DNA of 14,330 bases from Alphaproteobacteria bacterium (GCA_003695555.1 RFIU01000171.1:1-14330), one strand, 5' to 3'. Counted from the stretch's first letter, positions 1-7,293 are shown. Notes: generated by a model from the letters alone, not told the origin. Translations and numbers: made by a program.

Positions 1-1146
1 GAGCACAAGGAGGATCTGGAAAGCGGTTCGCGCGCCGCCGTGCTCGGTGGCGTCACGGCGGTATTCGAGATGCCCAATACCAATCCGGCGACGACGACGG
101 CCGAGACGCTTGCCGACAAGCTGGCGCGCGCGAAGGGACGGATGTGGTGCGACCATGCCTTCTATGTCGGCGCGAGCGCGGAGAACATCGACGAGCTCGC
201 CCGTCTGGAAATGCTGCCCGGTTGTGCCGGCATCAAGGTCTTCATGGGATCATCCACCGGTTCGCTGCTGGTTGCCGAAGATGAACTGCTCCTTCAGGTG
301 CTGCGAAACGGCCGCCGCCGTATCGCCATCCATGCCGAGGACGAAGCCCGGCTTGCGGCCCGCAAGGGCGAGCGGGTGTCAGGTGAACCCGCTTCGCATC
401 CCGTCTGGCGCGACGAAGAGACGGCATTCGCCGCTACCCGGCGGATCGTCGCTCTTGCTCGCCGCGCCGGCCGGCGGCTGCACATCCTGCATGTCACCAC
501 CGCTGAGGAAATGGCGTATCTTGCCGATCACAAGGACCTCGTCACCGTCGAGGCGACGCCACAGCATCTCACCCTTGCGGCACCGGAATGCTATGCCGAA
601 CATGGCACGCTGGCGCAGATGAACCCGCCGATCCGCGGTGCGGCTCATCGCGAAGCCCTCTGGCAGGCGGTGCATCAGGGAATCGTCGATGTCATCGGTT
701 CCGATCATGCGCCCCATACCTTGGAAGAAAAGGCGAAGCGCTATCCGGACTCGCCGTCCGGCATGCCGGGGGTGCAGACGCTGCTGCCGCTGCTGCTCGA
801 TCATGTCGCGGCGGGGCGTCTGACGCTCGCCCGGCTCGTCGATCTGACCAGCGCCGGCGCCGCGCGCGTCTTTCACCTGGCAGCCAAGGGTCGGATCGCG
901 GTCGGCTGGGATGGCGACTATACGCTGGTCGATCCGAAGGCGCGCTGGACGATTGGGGATGACTGGCTGGCTTCGCGCTGTGGCTGGAGCCCGTTCGCCG
1001 GGCGGCAGGTGACGGGCAGGCCGGTCGCCACCATCGTGCGCGGCCATGTGGTGATGCACGAAGGCGAGCTGGTCGGCAGCCCCATCGGGGCACCGGTCCG
1101 CTTCGAAGAAACCCTTCTCGGAGAAGATGGCGAAGCTTCGACCTGA
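1..1146 (+). CDS. pyrC: dihydroorotase, class I type (5' end outside window)
   Basis: Cyclic amidohydrolase that interconverts carbamoyl-aspartate and dihydroorotate in cytosolic pyrimidine synthesis. The frame is open from base 1, so the protein lacks roughly its first 60 residues, including the metal-binding HxH strand. Visible landmarks, numbered from base 1: a KEDLESGSRAA segment and EMPNTNP near the start, GIKVFMG with the Lys that is usually carboxylated or metal-bridging (residue 79), His111 in IHAEDE, His164 in ILHVTT, and the catalytic Asp235 in GSDHAPH. The internal GTG at base 40 lies inside conserved sequence and is not a real start. The gene is convergent with cysQ, about 30 bases away, with no clear terminator between them. 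Allantoinase and hydantoinase are related families, but the EMPNTNP and GSDHAPHTLEEK motifs fit the dihydroorotase/PyrC group best. Whether this is the only dihydroorotase or a paralogue cannot be judged here. Confidence 0.88.
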   Translation, partial: EHKEDLESGSRAAVLGGVTAVFEMPNTNPATTTAETLADKLARAKGRMWCDHAFYVGASAENIDELARLEMLPGCAGIKVFMGSSTGSLLVAEDELLLQVLRNGRRRIAIHAEDEARLAARKGERVSGEPASHPVWRDEETAFAATRRIVALARRAGRRLHILHVTTAEEMAYLADHKDLVTVEATPQHLTLAAPECYAEHGTLAQMNPPIRGAAHREALWQAVHQGIVDVIGSDHAPHTLEEKAKRYPDSPSGMPGVQTLLPLLLDHVAAGRLTLARLVDLTSAGAARVFHLAAKGRIAVGWDGDYTLVDPKARWTIGDDWLASRCGWSPFAGRQVTGRPVATIVRGHVVMHEGELVGSPIGAPVRFEETLLGEDGEAST

Positions 1147-1176
1147 TCGCGGCCACTCCTTGGACGGATTTGCGGT

Positions 1177-2028
1177 TCAGACATGCCAGCCCTGTTCGGC
1201 GGGCTCTTTCGGCAGCGGGGCGGGCCGAAAGTCGGGATCCCCGAAGGCGATGAACCAGCCATTGCGAAAACCCGGCTTGCCATAGCCGAACGCCTGCCCA
1301 CGGGCATCGAGCACCCGCCCGCCCGCCGCGCGGAGCACCGCGTCGCCGGCCGCCGTGTCCCATTCCATCGTCGGGCCGAGGCGCGGGTAGATGTCCGCCT
1401 TGCCCTCAGCGACGAGACAGAATTTCAGCGAACTGCCGATCGAGACGAGCCGGGCTTGCGGATAGTGGGCGAGCCAGGTGTCCGTCTCGGCATTGCGGTG
1501 CGACTTGCTGGCAACGATGACGGGCGGCTCGGCCACCGGCCGGCGCGTATGGATTTCGTGACGCTCGAAAAGCCGCCCATCATCACCCATGATCGCCCGG
1601 ATGGCGACCTGTCCGCTTGCGCCGGCATAAAGACGACCATCGGCGGGGCAGGCGACAATTCCGAAGATCGGCACGCCCTCTTCGATAAGTGCGACATTGA
1701 CCGTGAAGTCCTGCCCGCCCTTCAGAAATTCCTTGGTGCCATCTAGTGGATCGACCAGAAAGAAGCGTTTTGCCGCATCTGCCGGCAGTCCTGTGGCTGC
1801 AGCATTCTCCTCGGCCACCACAGGCACCTGCGGCCAGTGTTCGGCGAGGGCTGCGAGCAGGACTTTTTCCGCCCTCTCGTCGGCAATGGTCACCGGCGAA
1901 CGGTCGGCCTTTTCACGGGCGATCGCGCCCTCCCGGCGAACCGTCATGATTTCAGCATTGGCGCGGGCGATGGCCGGAACAAGACAGCCAAGCATGTCCT
2001 CAAAGTCGGGTGCGTGATGCGATGTCAC
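1177..2028 (-). CDS. cysQ: 3'(2'),5'-bisphosphate nucleotidase CysQ
   Basis: Inositol-monophosphatase superfamily enzyme that removes the 3'-phosphate from PAP or PAPS, clearing the by-product of sulfate assimilation. Numbered from the chosen start (283 residues), the metal-site motifs are all present: Glu73-Glu74 in AEEN, DPLDGT with Asp93 and Asp96, and WDTAAGD with Asp224. The start is taken as the GTG at 2028-2026 because GGAGG (plus-strand CCTCC at 2038-2042) lies nine bases upstream and the protein then has the usual CysQ length. An in-frame ATG at 2085 would add 19 residues unlike the family, and it falls inside a 17-bp tandem duplication. The gene is divergent from chpT and convergent with the dihydroorotase gene. 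No sulfate-assimilation genes are visible nearby. Inositol monophosphatase is the alternative family, but the DPLDGTKEF motif favours CysQ. Confidence 0.9.
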   Translation of the reverse strand: MTSHHAPDFEDMLGCLVPAIARANAEIMTVRREGAIAREKADRSPVTIADERAEKVLLAALAEHWPQVPVVAEENAAATGLPADAAKRFFLVDPLDGTKEFLKGGQDFTVNVALIEEGVPIFGIVACPADGRLYAGASGQVAIRAIMGDDGRLFERHEIHTRRPVAEPPVIVASKSHRNAETDTWLAHYPQARLVSIGSSLKFCLVAEGKADIYPRLGPTMEWDTAAGDAVLRAAGGRVLDARGQAFGYGKPGFRNGWFIAFGDPDFRPAPLPKEPAEQGWHV

Positions 2029-2069
2029 GGGCGGGTTCCTCCACTCGTCCGTTGTAAAAGGGAAGCGGT

Positions 2070-2106
2070 GAACGCTCTTCCTCATGGAACGCTCTTCCTC
2101 ATGGAA
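2070..2106. repeat. 17-bp tandem duplication, 2.2 copies
   Basis: The 17-base unit GAACGCTCTTCCTCATG occupies 2070-2086 and is repeated exactly at 2087-2103. GAA at 2104-2106 begins a third copy. On the minus strand each copy starts with ATGAGGAAGAG, so it duplicates an apparent start codon upstream of cysQ. Because 17 is not a multiple of three, the two ATGs are in different frames. Confidence 0.95.
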
Positions 2107-2176
2107 TGTCGGCAGTTAGCCGAAATGTCGATCCTCTTCCAAGCACAATCGCGCGGAAGGGTCCGGCAAGGGGATT

Positions 2177-2204
2177 TTGCGGCAAGGCTCTTTCGGCTTA
2201 TGCT
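2177..2204 (+). promoter_or_regulatory. candidate sigma-70-type promoter for chpT
   Basis: TTGCGG at 2177-2182 and TATGCT at 2199-2204 are separated by 16 bases. The -10 box ends about 52 bases before the chpT ATG. The match to the housekeeping consensus is partial and was found by eye, so this is only a candidate. Confidence 0.3.
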
Positions 2205-2256
2205 GGGCGGACGGGTGGCCCACGGCCGTTCGTCGAGGAAAAGAAAGGGAGAGACG

Positions 2257-2988
2257 ATGTCGGAGGGGCAGGCAACCGGAGACGTCGGCAGGATGAGCGA
2301 TTTTGCGGCCCTGCTGTGTTCGCGCATGGCGCATGACCTGGTCTCGCCGGCGGGTGCGATCGGCAATGGTCTCGAACTGCTCGAAGAGGATCCCGACCCC
2401 GAACTGATCGGCGAGGTGAATGCGTTGCTTGCCGGCTCGCTCGAGAGCCTTCATGCCCGCCTTCAGTTCTTCCGCCTGGCCTTCGGCGCGGCAAGCGGTC
2501 TTGGCGATCGGGTCGATCCGGTCCTCGCCGAACGGACCTTGCGCCGCCTGCTCGCGACCATGCGTCTCGAGCTCGACTGGCGCCTGCCGGGTGAACCGAT
2601 GTCCAAACATCAGGTCAAGCTGGTTCTCAATCTCTCTCTTGTCGCAAGTGAATGCCTGGTGCGGGGGGGGACGGTCCGGATCCTGGGAGAAGACAGGCAG
2701 GAAACGGCTTCAGGCGGCGATCTTGTCCCCTTTCGAATCGAGGCCGAAGGAACCCGCGTGATGATGCCGCAGGATGTGCGCGATTTTCTGGAATCTCCCC
2801 GTCTTGAAGGAGACCTTCCGCCGCGTGCTGCACCGGCGGTGCTGGCCTGCCTGCTCGCCCGTGAACTCGGTGCGCGTGTGGCGCTGGAATCCTTCGTCCC
2901 CAACCCGCCCGTCGGTTCGCAAGATGGCGGAATGGCGCGTATCGTCCTTGTTCTTCATGGTCCGACAGCGAAGGATTCCAAGGGGTGA
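2257..2988 (+). CDS. chpT: histidine phosphotransferase ChpT-like
   Basis: A 243-residue cytosolic phosphotransferase of the ChpT family. Members are dimers with a histidine-kinase-like helical bundle and a degenerate ATPase-like domain that does not bind ATP. In Caulobacter and its relatives ChpT passes phosphate from the hybrid kinase CckA to CtrA and CpdR. The phosphoacceptor is expected to be His26 in MAHDLVSPAGAI, followed by the helix NGLELLEED. The C-terminal half lacks canonical N, G1 and G2 boxes, as the family predicts. The start at 2257 follows GGGAG with about five bases spacing. The frame is open further upstream, but that part runs antisense to cysQ and should be ignored. Met13 is a weaker alternative start. 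A G8 run at 2663-2670 lies inside the gene without breaking the frame. The gene is in the same direction as cheA, about 200 bases upstream. Confidence 0.85.
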   Translation: MSEGQATGDVGRMSDFAALLCSRMAHDLVSPAGAIGNGLELLEEDPDPELIGEVNALLAGSLESLHARLQFFRLAFGAASGLGDRVDPVLAERTLRRLLATMRLELDWRLPGEPMSKHQVKLVLNLSLVASECLVRGGTVRILGEDRQETASGGDLVPFRIEAEGTRVMMPQDVRDFLESPRLEGDLPPRAAPAVLACLLARELGARVALESFVPNPPVGSQDGGMARIVLVLHGPTAKDSKG

Positions 2989-3026
2989 GGAAGGGGCGCT
3001 TTTTCACGGACGGCTGGGCATTTCAC

Positions 3027-3041
3027 TTTACAGCTTCTTAA
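3027..3041 (+). promoter_or_regulatory. near-consensus CtrA binding box upstream of cheA
   Basis: The stretch reads TTTA, seven bases (CAGCTTC), then TTAA, one mismatch from the known CtrA consensus TTAA-N7-TTAA. It lies in a short AT-rich island (about 3019-3050) in otherwise GC-rich sequence, about 147 bases before the cheA start, in the gap of about 200 bases after chpT. No other full box was seen in this gap. The call is a motif match only, but the position and neighbouring chpT make it plausible. Confidence 0.42.
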
Positions 3042-3188
3042 TAGTTTTCGCGCAAGTTCGGCCCTGATGGCAGAGCCGGAAGGCGGTGTCGTGCAGTTGA
3101 TGGCGTTCGAGGGGCGCTAACTTCGTACGACGGGGACCGGCCGGAACGGCCCGGCAGCGGCGGGCGCACAGAGCGCGAGGAATACTCC

Positions 3189-6100
3189 ATGGACGATCTG
3201 CTCAATGAATTTCTGACGGAGACGGCCGAAAACATCGATGTCGTCGATGTCGAACTTGTCAAGCTCGAACAGGACCCCAACAACAAGGAGGTCCTGGACA
3301 ACATCTTCCGCCTTGTCCACACGATCAAGGGCACCTGCGGGTTTCTCGGTCTGCCGCGGCTGGAAAGCGTCGCCCATGCCTCCGAGAACGTCCTCGGCAA
3401 GTTCCGTGACGGCGAACTCGACGTGACACCGGGGGCGGTGACGGTGGTGCTCGAGAGTCTGGACCGGATCAAGGAGATCCTCGCCGGTCTGGAAGCGACC
3501 GAACAGGAGCCGGAAGGTGACGACAGCGATCTGATCGCCCGCCTGGATCGCATCGCCGCCGGCGAACAGCCGGATGGCGAGACGGCGAATGCCGACGAGA
3601 AGGAGAAGGCCGTCGAGCAGGAGAAGGCGGAAGAGCAGCCTGCTGCCGTGCAATCCGATGAAGGCGAGGCAGCGGACGGGGAAGGCCCGTTCGATCCCGC
3701 CCTCGGTCGCCCGCTCAAGCCCGGCGAGGTTTCGCTGGACGAACTCGAGCGTGTCTTCGAAGAGGCGGCCGGGCCGCAAGAGGCTTCAGCCGACAATGCC
3801 AATGACAACAATGGTGCGGGCGATGCCGCCGCCTCCGTTTCGCAAGGAGGCAGGAATGCCGAGCGGCTGTTCGAGCGGGTCGGCGGCGAAGATACGATCT
3901 CGGTGGCTGCGCATCTGATCGCCAATCGTGCCGCACGGGACGAGGATCTTGCTCCCTTCTTCAAGGACATGGACCCGGACCTTCGCAAGGCGAAGTTCTT
4001 CGGCCTTCTTACTGCGCTCTTCAAGGATAATGAGAGCGCGGCCGGCAATGTCATGGAATCCTTCATGGAAAAGCCGGGCTTCGAGGACGGCCATTTCGAC
4101 AAACTGGTGCGGCTGGCGAAGGCGGCATTCGAGGAAATCCAGTTCGATCAGGATGCCCAGGACGACGCTTCCATGGCCTTCGAGATGGTGCGTCAATCGG
4201 CGATCGAGGCCTCAGCCCGCAAGGCCCAGAAACAGGCCAGCAAGGCCGGCAAGGAAGCTGCCGGACCCGCCGTCGGGAACGCAGGTGTGGAAAAGCGCTC
4301 ATCGCAGTCCATCCGCGTTTCCGTCGATCTCCTGGAAGATCTCATGAACATGGTCAGCGAGCTGGTGCTGACCCGCAATCAGCTTCTGCAGATGGTTCGC
4401 GAGCGCGAGGACAGCGAATTCTCCGTGCCGATCCAGCGCCTCTCGCAGACGACGACGGAACTGCAGGAAGGGGTCATGAAGACCCGCATGCAGCCGATCG
4501 GCAATGCATGGGCGAAGCTGCCGCGCATCGTACGCGATCTCTCTCACGAGCTCGACAAGAAGATCAATCTCGAGATGCACGGTGCCGACACCGAACTCGA
4601 TCGGCAGGTGCTGGAGCTGATCAAGGATCCGCTTACCCACATGGTCCGCAACTCGGCCGATCACGGTATCGAAAGCCCGGCCGAGCGGGTGGCGATGGGA
4701 AAGCCGGAAACCGGCACCATCCATCTCGACGCGCTGCATGAGGGCGGCCACATCATCATCGAGATTGCCGACGACGGTCGCGGCATAGCGGTCAACAAGA
4801 TTCGCAAGAAGATTCTCGAAAAGGGTCTCGCCACCGAGGCGGAACTCGATGAGATGTCGGAAAACCAGATTCAGAAGTTCATCTTCCATCCGGGCTTTTC
4901 GACGGCCGCAGAAGTCACCAGCGTTTCCGGCCGCGGTGTCGGCATGGATGTGGTGCGCAACAATATCGAGAAGATCGGCGGCACCATCGACATGGTTTCG
5001 ACCGAGGGCAGGGGGACGACCTTCAAGATCAAGATCCCGCTTACCCTCGCGATCGTTTCGGCACTGATCGTCGAGGCCACCGGCGAGCGTTTTGCGATTC
5101 CTCAGATCAGCGTACTGGAATTGGTGCGCGCGGGCGCCAACAGCGATTCCAAGATCGAGCGGATCAAGGACACGCCGGTACTCAGGCTGCGCAACCGGCT
5201 GCTGCCGCTGGTCTATCTGAACGAAATTCTCGGTTTCCGCAGCCATCAGGAGATGATGGAAAAGGAAGGTCATCGCGACGACTTCATCGTCGTCACCCAG
5301 GTGGGCGCCTTCACCTTCGGCATCGTCGTCGATCAGGTCTTCGATACCGAGGAAATCGTCGTCAAGCCGGTGGCGCCGATCCTGAAGCATCTCTCGCTCT
5401 ATTCCGGCAATACCATTCTGGGTGACGGCAGTGTCATCATGATCCTGGATCCCAACGGCATTGCCAATGTCGCCAATGCCGCCGTATCGGAAGAAGAGGA
5501 TCAGGCCGAACTCGCCGAGGCCAATGCCTCGCGCGCGGTGAGAGAAAATGTCGAAACCTTCCTGCTCTTCCGCGCCGGAGAGGAAAGCCAGAAGGCGGTG
5601 CCGCTTTCGCTCGTTGCGCGTCTTGAAGACATCGAGGTTTCTCGCATCGAAAGCTCCGATGACCGCCTCGTCGTCCAGTATCGGGGCTCCCTGATGCCGA
5701 TCATTCTTGCGGACGGTTCGCAGGGACTGCGCCAGGAAGGGCGTCAGCCGGTTCTCGTCTTCGCCGATGGCGAATACACGATGGGACTGGCGGTGGACGA
5801 GATTCTCGACATCGTCGAGGACGAACTCGATATCAAGCTCGGCTCCGAGCGGCCGGGCATCGTCGGATCGACGGTGATTTCGGGCAAGGCGACCGAGATC
5901 ATCGACGTCTCCTGGTATCTCGGTCAGGCCTTCGGCGACTGGCTGCGGTCGCGCGATCTCAATGACGACATCTCGCCGAAGAGGGGAACGCGGGTGCTGC
6001 TCGTTGATGACAGCTCCTTCTTCCGCAATATGCTTCGTCCGCTGCTCACCGCTGCCGGCTATGATCTGCTGTGCGTGGACAATGCCCAGAAGGCGCTGGA

Positions 6101-6365
6101 GCTGCGCGAGGAGGGCGAGGATTTCGATCTCATCATCTCGGATATCGACATGCCGGGAATGGACGGTTTCGAATTCGCCCAGATCGTCAAGTCGGGCGGC
6201 CGCTGGAAGGAGACGCCGCTGGTGGCGCTCTCCAGTTTCGCCAGCGAGCGGCACCTGGAACGCGGCCGGCAGGTGGGCTTCAATGACTATATCGCCAAAT
6301 TTGATCGCAAGGCGCTGCTCGCCAGCCTGTCGCAGCAGCTCAATCTTCAGGGAGACGCGGCATGA
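3189..6365 (+). CDS. cheA: chemotaxis hybrid histidine kinase CheA with globin-like insert, two CheW-like domains and receiver
   Basis: Chemotaxis kinase of 1058 residues, well above the roughly 650-750 usual for CheA. Domains in order: P1/Hpt at 1-105 with phosphoacceptor His44 in HTIKGTCGFLG; an acidic, low-complexity linker at about 106-224; a truncated-globin-like segment at about 227-338 where P2 would normally sit; P3 dimerisation at about 373-437; P4 ATPase with N-box Asn488 in HMVRNSADHGIE, G1 DDGRGI at 528-533 and G2 GRGVGMD at 581-587; P5 CheW-like at about 618-762; a second CheW-like domain at about 787-920; and a receiver at about 934-1050 with Asp940/Asp941, phosphoacceptor Asp985 in SDIDMPG and Lys1037. 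All catalytic residues for autophosphorylation and receiver function appear intact. The start follows GAGGA with seven bases spacing. The stop overlaps the cheW start by four bases. No P2-like ferredoxin fold is recognisable, so CheY and CheB docking must differ from the enteric model. Confidence 0.95.
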   Translation: MDDLLNEFLTETAENIDVVDVELVKLEQDPNNKEVLDNIFRLVHTIKGTCGFLGLPRLESVAHASENVLGKFRDGELDVTPGAVTVVLESLDRIKEILAGLEATEQEPEGDDSDLIARLDRIAAGEQPDGETANADEKEKAVEQEKAEEQPAAVQSDEGEAADGEGPFDPALGRPLKPGEVSLDELERVFEEAAGPQEASADNANDNNGAGDAAASVSQGGRNAERLFERVGGEDTISVAAHLIANRAARDEDLAPFFKDMDPDLRKAKFFGLLTALFKDNESAAGNVMESFMEKPGFEDGHFDKLVRLAKAAFEEIQFDQDAQDDASMAFEMVRQSAIEASARKAQKQASKAGKEAAGPAVGNAGVEKRSSQSIRVSVDLLEDLMNMVSELVLTRNQLLQMVREREDSEFSVPIQRLSQTTTELQEGVMKTRMQPIGNAWAKLPRIVRDLSHELDKKINLEMHGADTELDRQVLELIKDPLTHMVRNSADHGIESPAERVAMGKPETGTIHLDALHEGGHIIIEIADDGRGIAVNKIRKKILEKGLATEAELDEMSENQIQKFIFHPGFSTAAEVTSVSGRGVGMDVVRNNIEKIGGTIDMVSTEGRGTTFKIKIPLTLAIVSALIVEATGERFAIPQISVLELVRAGANSDSKIERIKDTPVLRLRNRLLPLVYLNEILGFRSHQEMMEKEGHRDDFIVVTQVGAFTFGIVVDQVFDTEEIVVKPVAPILKHLSLYSGNTILGDGSVIMILDPNGIANVANAAVSEEEDQAELAEANASRAVRENVETFLLFRAGEESQKAVPLSLVARLEDIEVSRIESSDDRLVVQYRGSLMPIILADGSQGLRQEGRQPVLVFADGEYTMGLAVDEILDIVEDELDIKLGSERPGIVGSTVISGKATEIIDVSWYLGQAFGDWLRSRDLNDDISPKRGTRVLLVDDSSFFRNMLRPLLTAAGYDLLCVDNAQKALELREEGEDFDLIISDIDMPGMDGFEFAQIVKSGGRWKETPLVALSSFASERHLERGRQVGFNDYIAKFDRKALLASLSQQLNLQGDAA
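3867..4202 (+). other. degenerate group I truncated-globin-like domain within CheA (residues about 227-338)
   Basis: The segment starts LFERVGGEDTI and continues DLAPFF, a short run to LLTALF, then GNVME and GHFDKLV. Compared from memory with cyanobacterial GlbN-type globins, it aligns without gaps from residue 227 to about 304. It keeps the N-terminal GG of the family (232-233), the LAP-F pattern before helix C, Gly286 and Met289 of the pre-F region, and the HFD (302-304) that begins helix G. The haem-ligand position F8, normally His, is Met293, and the distal Tyr B10 position is Ala245. This predicts loss of normal haem binding. The fold assignment is pattern recognition and needs structural confirmation. 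Confidence 0.65.
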
Positions 6366-6844
6366 GCGAAGAAAGCAAGAGCAACCTGCACGTCTTTTCG
6401 GATGCCTCGCGTGAGTTCGTGACGCTGCGTCTTGAAGGCCAGCTGCTGGGCATTCCGGTACTTGCCGTCCATGACGTGTTGTCGGCCCAGAAGATCACCC
6501 GAATTCCGCTGGCGCCCGACTGGGTGGCTGGGGTGCTCAATCTTCGTGGGCGCATCGTTACGGCCATCAATCTTCGCCAGCGGCTCGGCTTCCCGCCTCG
6601 CTCCGATGACGAAGAGGACATGAGCGTGGTGCTGGAATTCAAGGGCGAGCCCTACAGCCTGCAGATCGACGAGGTGGGGGACGTTCTGCGACTGGAGGAC
6701 GATCAACTCGAGCGCAATCCCGTGACGCTGGATCCGCGCTGGCGTGAAGTTTCGCGCGGCATCTATCGACTCGACGGTGAGCTGCTCGTCGCGCTCGATG
6801 TCGAGAAGCTGCTCGACTTCGACCAGCAGACGGTGGCGGCCTGA
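6362..6844 (+). CDS. cheW: chemotaxis coupling protein CheW
   Basis: Adaptor of 160 residues that links CheA P5 to the tips of methyl-accepting receptors in the polar array. The CheW fold begins at about residue 17 (REFVTLRLEG) and has the family signature GVLNLRGRIVTAINLR around residues 57-72, including the conserved NLRG turn. The start overlaps the cheA stop as ATGA and follows GGGAG with seven bases spacing, which indicates translational coupling. The first 16 residues are a short, polar, non-conserved extension. No receptor gene lies in the window, so the partner receptors are encoded elsewhere. Confidence 0.95.
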   Translation: MSEESKSNLHVFSDASREFVTLRLEGQLLGIPVLAVHDVLSAQKITRIPLAPDWVAGVLNLRGRIVTAINLRQRLGFPPRSDDEEDMSVVLEFKGEPYSLQIDEVGDVLRLEDDQLERNPVTLDPRWREVSRGIYRLDGELLVALDVEKLLDFDQQTVAA

Positions 6845-6874
6845 CGGCATGAACCCGTGATCAGAGGCGACAAG

Positions 6875-6925
6875 ATGATGAGCCGGACCATGAAGGCGAA
6901 TGCATTGGGGACGAGCGGAGCATGA
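6875..6925 (+). CDS. possible 16-residue leader peptide overlapping the cheY start
   Basis: A short frame starts with ATGATG after AGAGG at seven bases spacing. It runs 16 codons and stops with a TGA that overlaps the cheY ATG at 6922 (ATGA). The product, MMSRTMKANALGTSGA, resembles nothing I know. The arrangement resembles a translational-coupling leader in the otherwise empty 77-base cheW-cheY gap. It could equally be chance, as frames this short are common. Confidence 0.25.
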   Translation: MMSRTMKANALGTSGA

Positions 6926-7293
6926 CGATGAAATCCTGCTTGGTGGTGGACGATTCCAAGGTGATCCGGCGTGTCGCCCGGCGAATCCTGGAGGAGATGA
7001 ACTTCGAGATCAGAGAAGCGGCCGACGGCAAGGACGCGCTCGAGTCCTGTAGCGAGAAGATGCCCGACGTCGTGCTGCTCGACTGGAACATGCCGGTCAT
7101 GGACGGCCTGGAGTTTCTCAAGCGCGTTCGCGCCCTGCCGAATGTCCGGCAACCGATCGTGGTCTTCTGCACGACCGAAAACGACATGTCTCACATCCGC
7201 CAGGCGATGGAAGCCGGTGCGGACGAGTACATCATGAAGCCGTTCGATCGTGAGATCATCGAGGCGAAATTCTCGCAGGTCGGTTTGATGTGA
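6922..7293 (+). CDS. cheY: chemotaxis response regulator CheY
   Basis: Single-domain receiver of 123 residues, phosphorylated by CheA; the phosphorylated form binds the flagellar motor switch to alter rotation. Visible active-site residues are Asp10 and Asp11, phosphoacceptor Asp54 in LLDWNMPVMDG, Thr84/Thr85 and Lys106 in IMKPFD. There is no output domain. Two in-frame ATGs compete. The one at 6922 has GGAG only one base away, whereas the ATG at 6928 has GGAG at the better spacing of seven bases and would give a protein starting MKSCLVVDDS. The true start may therefore be 6928. The gene is 77 bases after cheW and 127 bases before cheB, in the same direction. Confidence 0.94.
   Translation: MTMKSCLVVDDSKVIRRVARRILEEMNFEIREAADGKDALESCSEKMPDVVLLDWNMPVMDGLEFLKRVRALPNVRQPIVVFCTTENDMSHIRQAMEAGADEYIMKPFDREIIEAKFSQVGLM

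Noticed and set aside
692..1363. Arg/Ala/Pro-rich minus-strand frame overlapping the dihydroorotase and cysQ ends
   Set aside because: Composition is typical of an out-of-frame reading of GC-rich genes; both overlapped genes have clear family motifs.
1837..2256. In-frame upstream extension of chpT
   Set aside because: It runs antisense through cysQ and the divergent gap. ChpT homology begins just after the ATG at 2257, which has a good ribosome site.
3067..3120. 17-codon frame (MAEPEGGVVQLMAFEGR) upstream of cheA
   Set aside because: No ribosome site precedes it and nothing couples it to cheA; likely chance.
4299..6254. 651-codon open frame antisense to cheA
   Set aside because: It shadows the reverse strand of a GC-rich gene with strong codon bias, has no recognisable domain, and cheA on the other strand is well supported.
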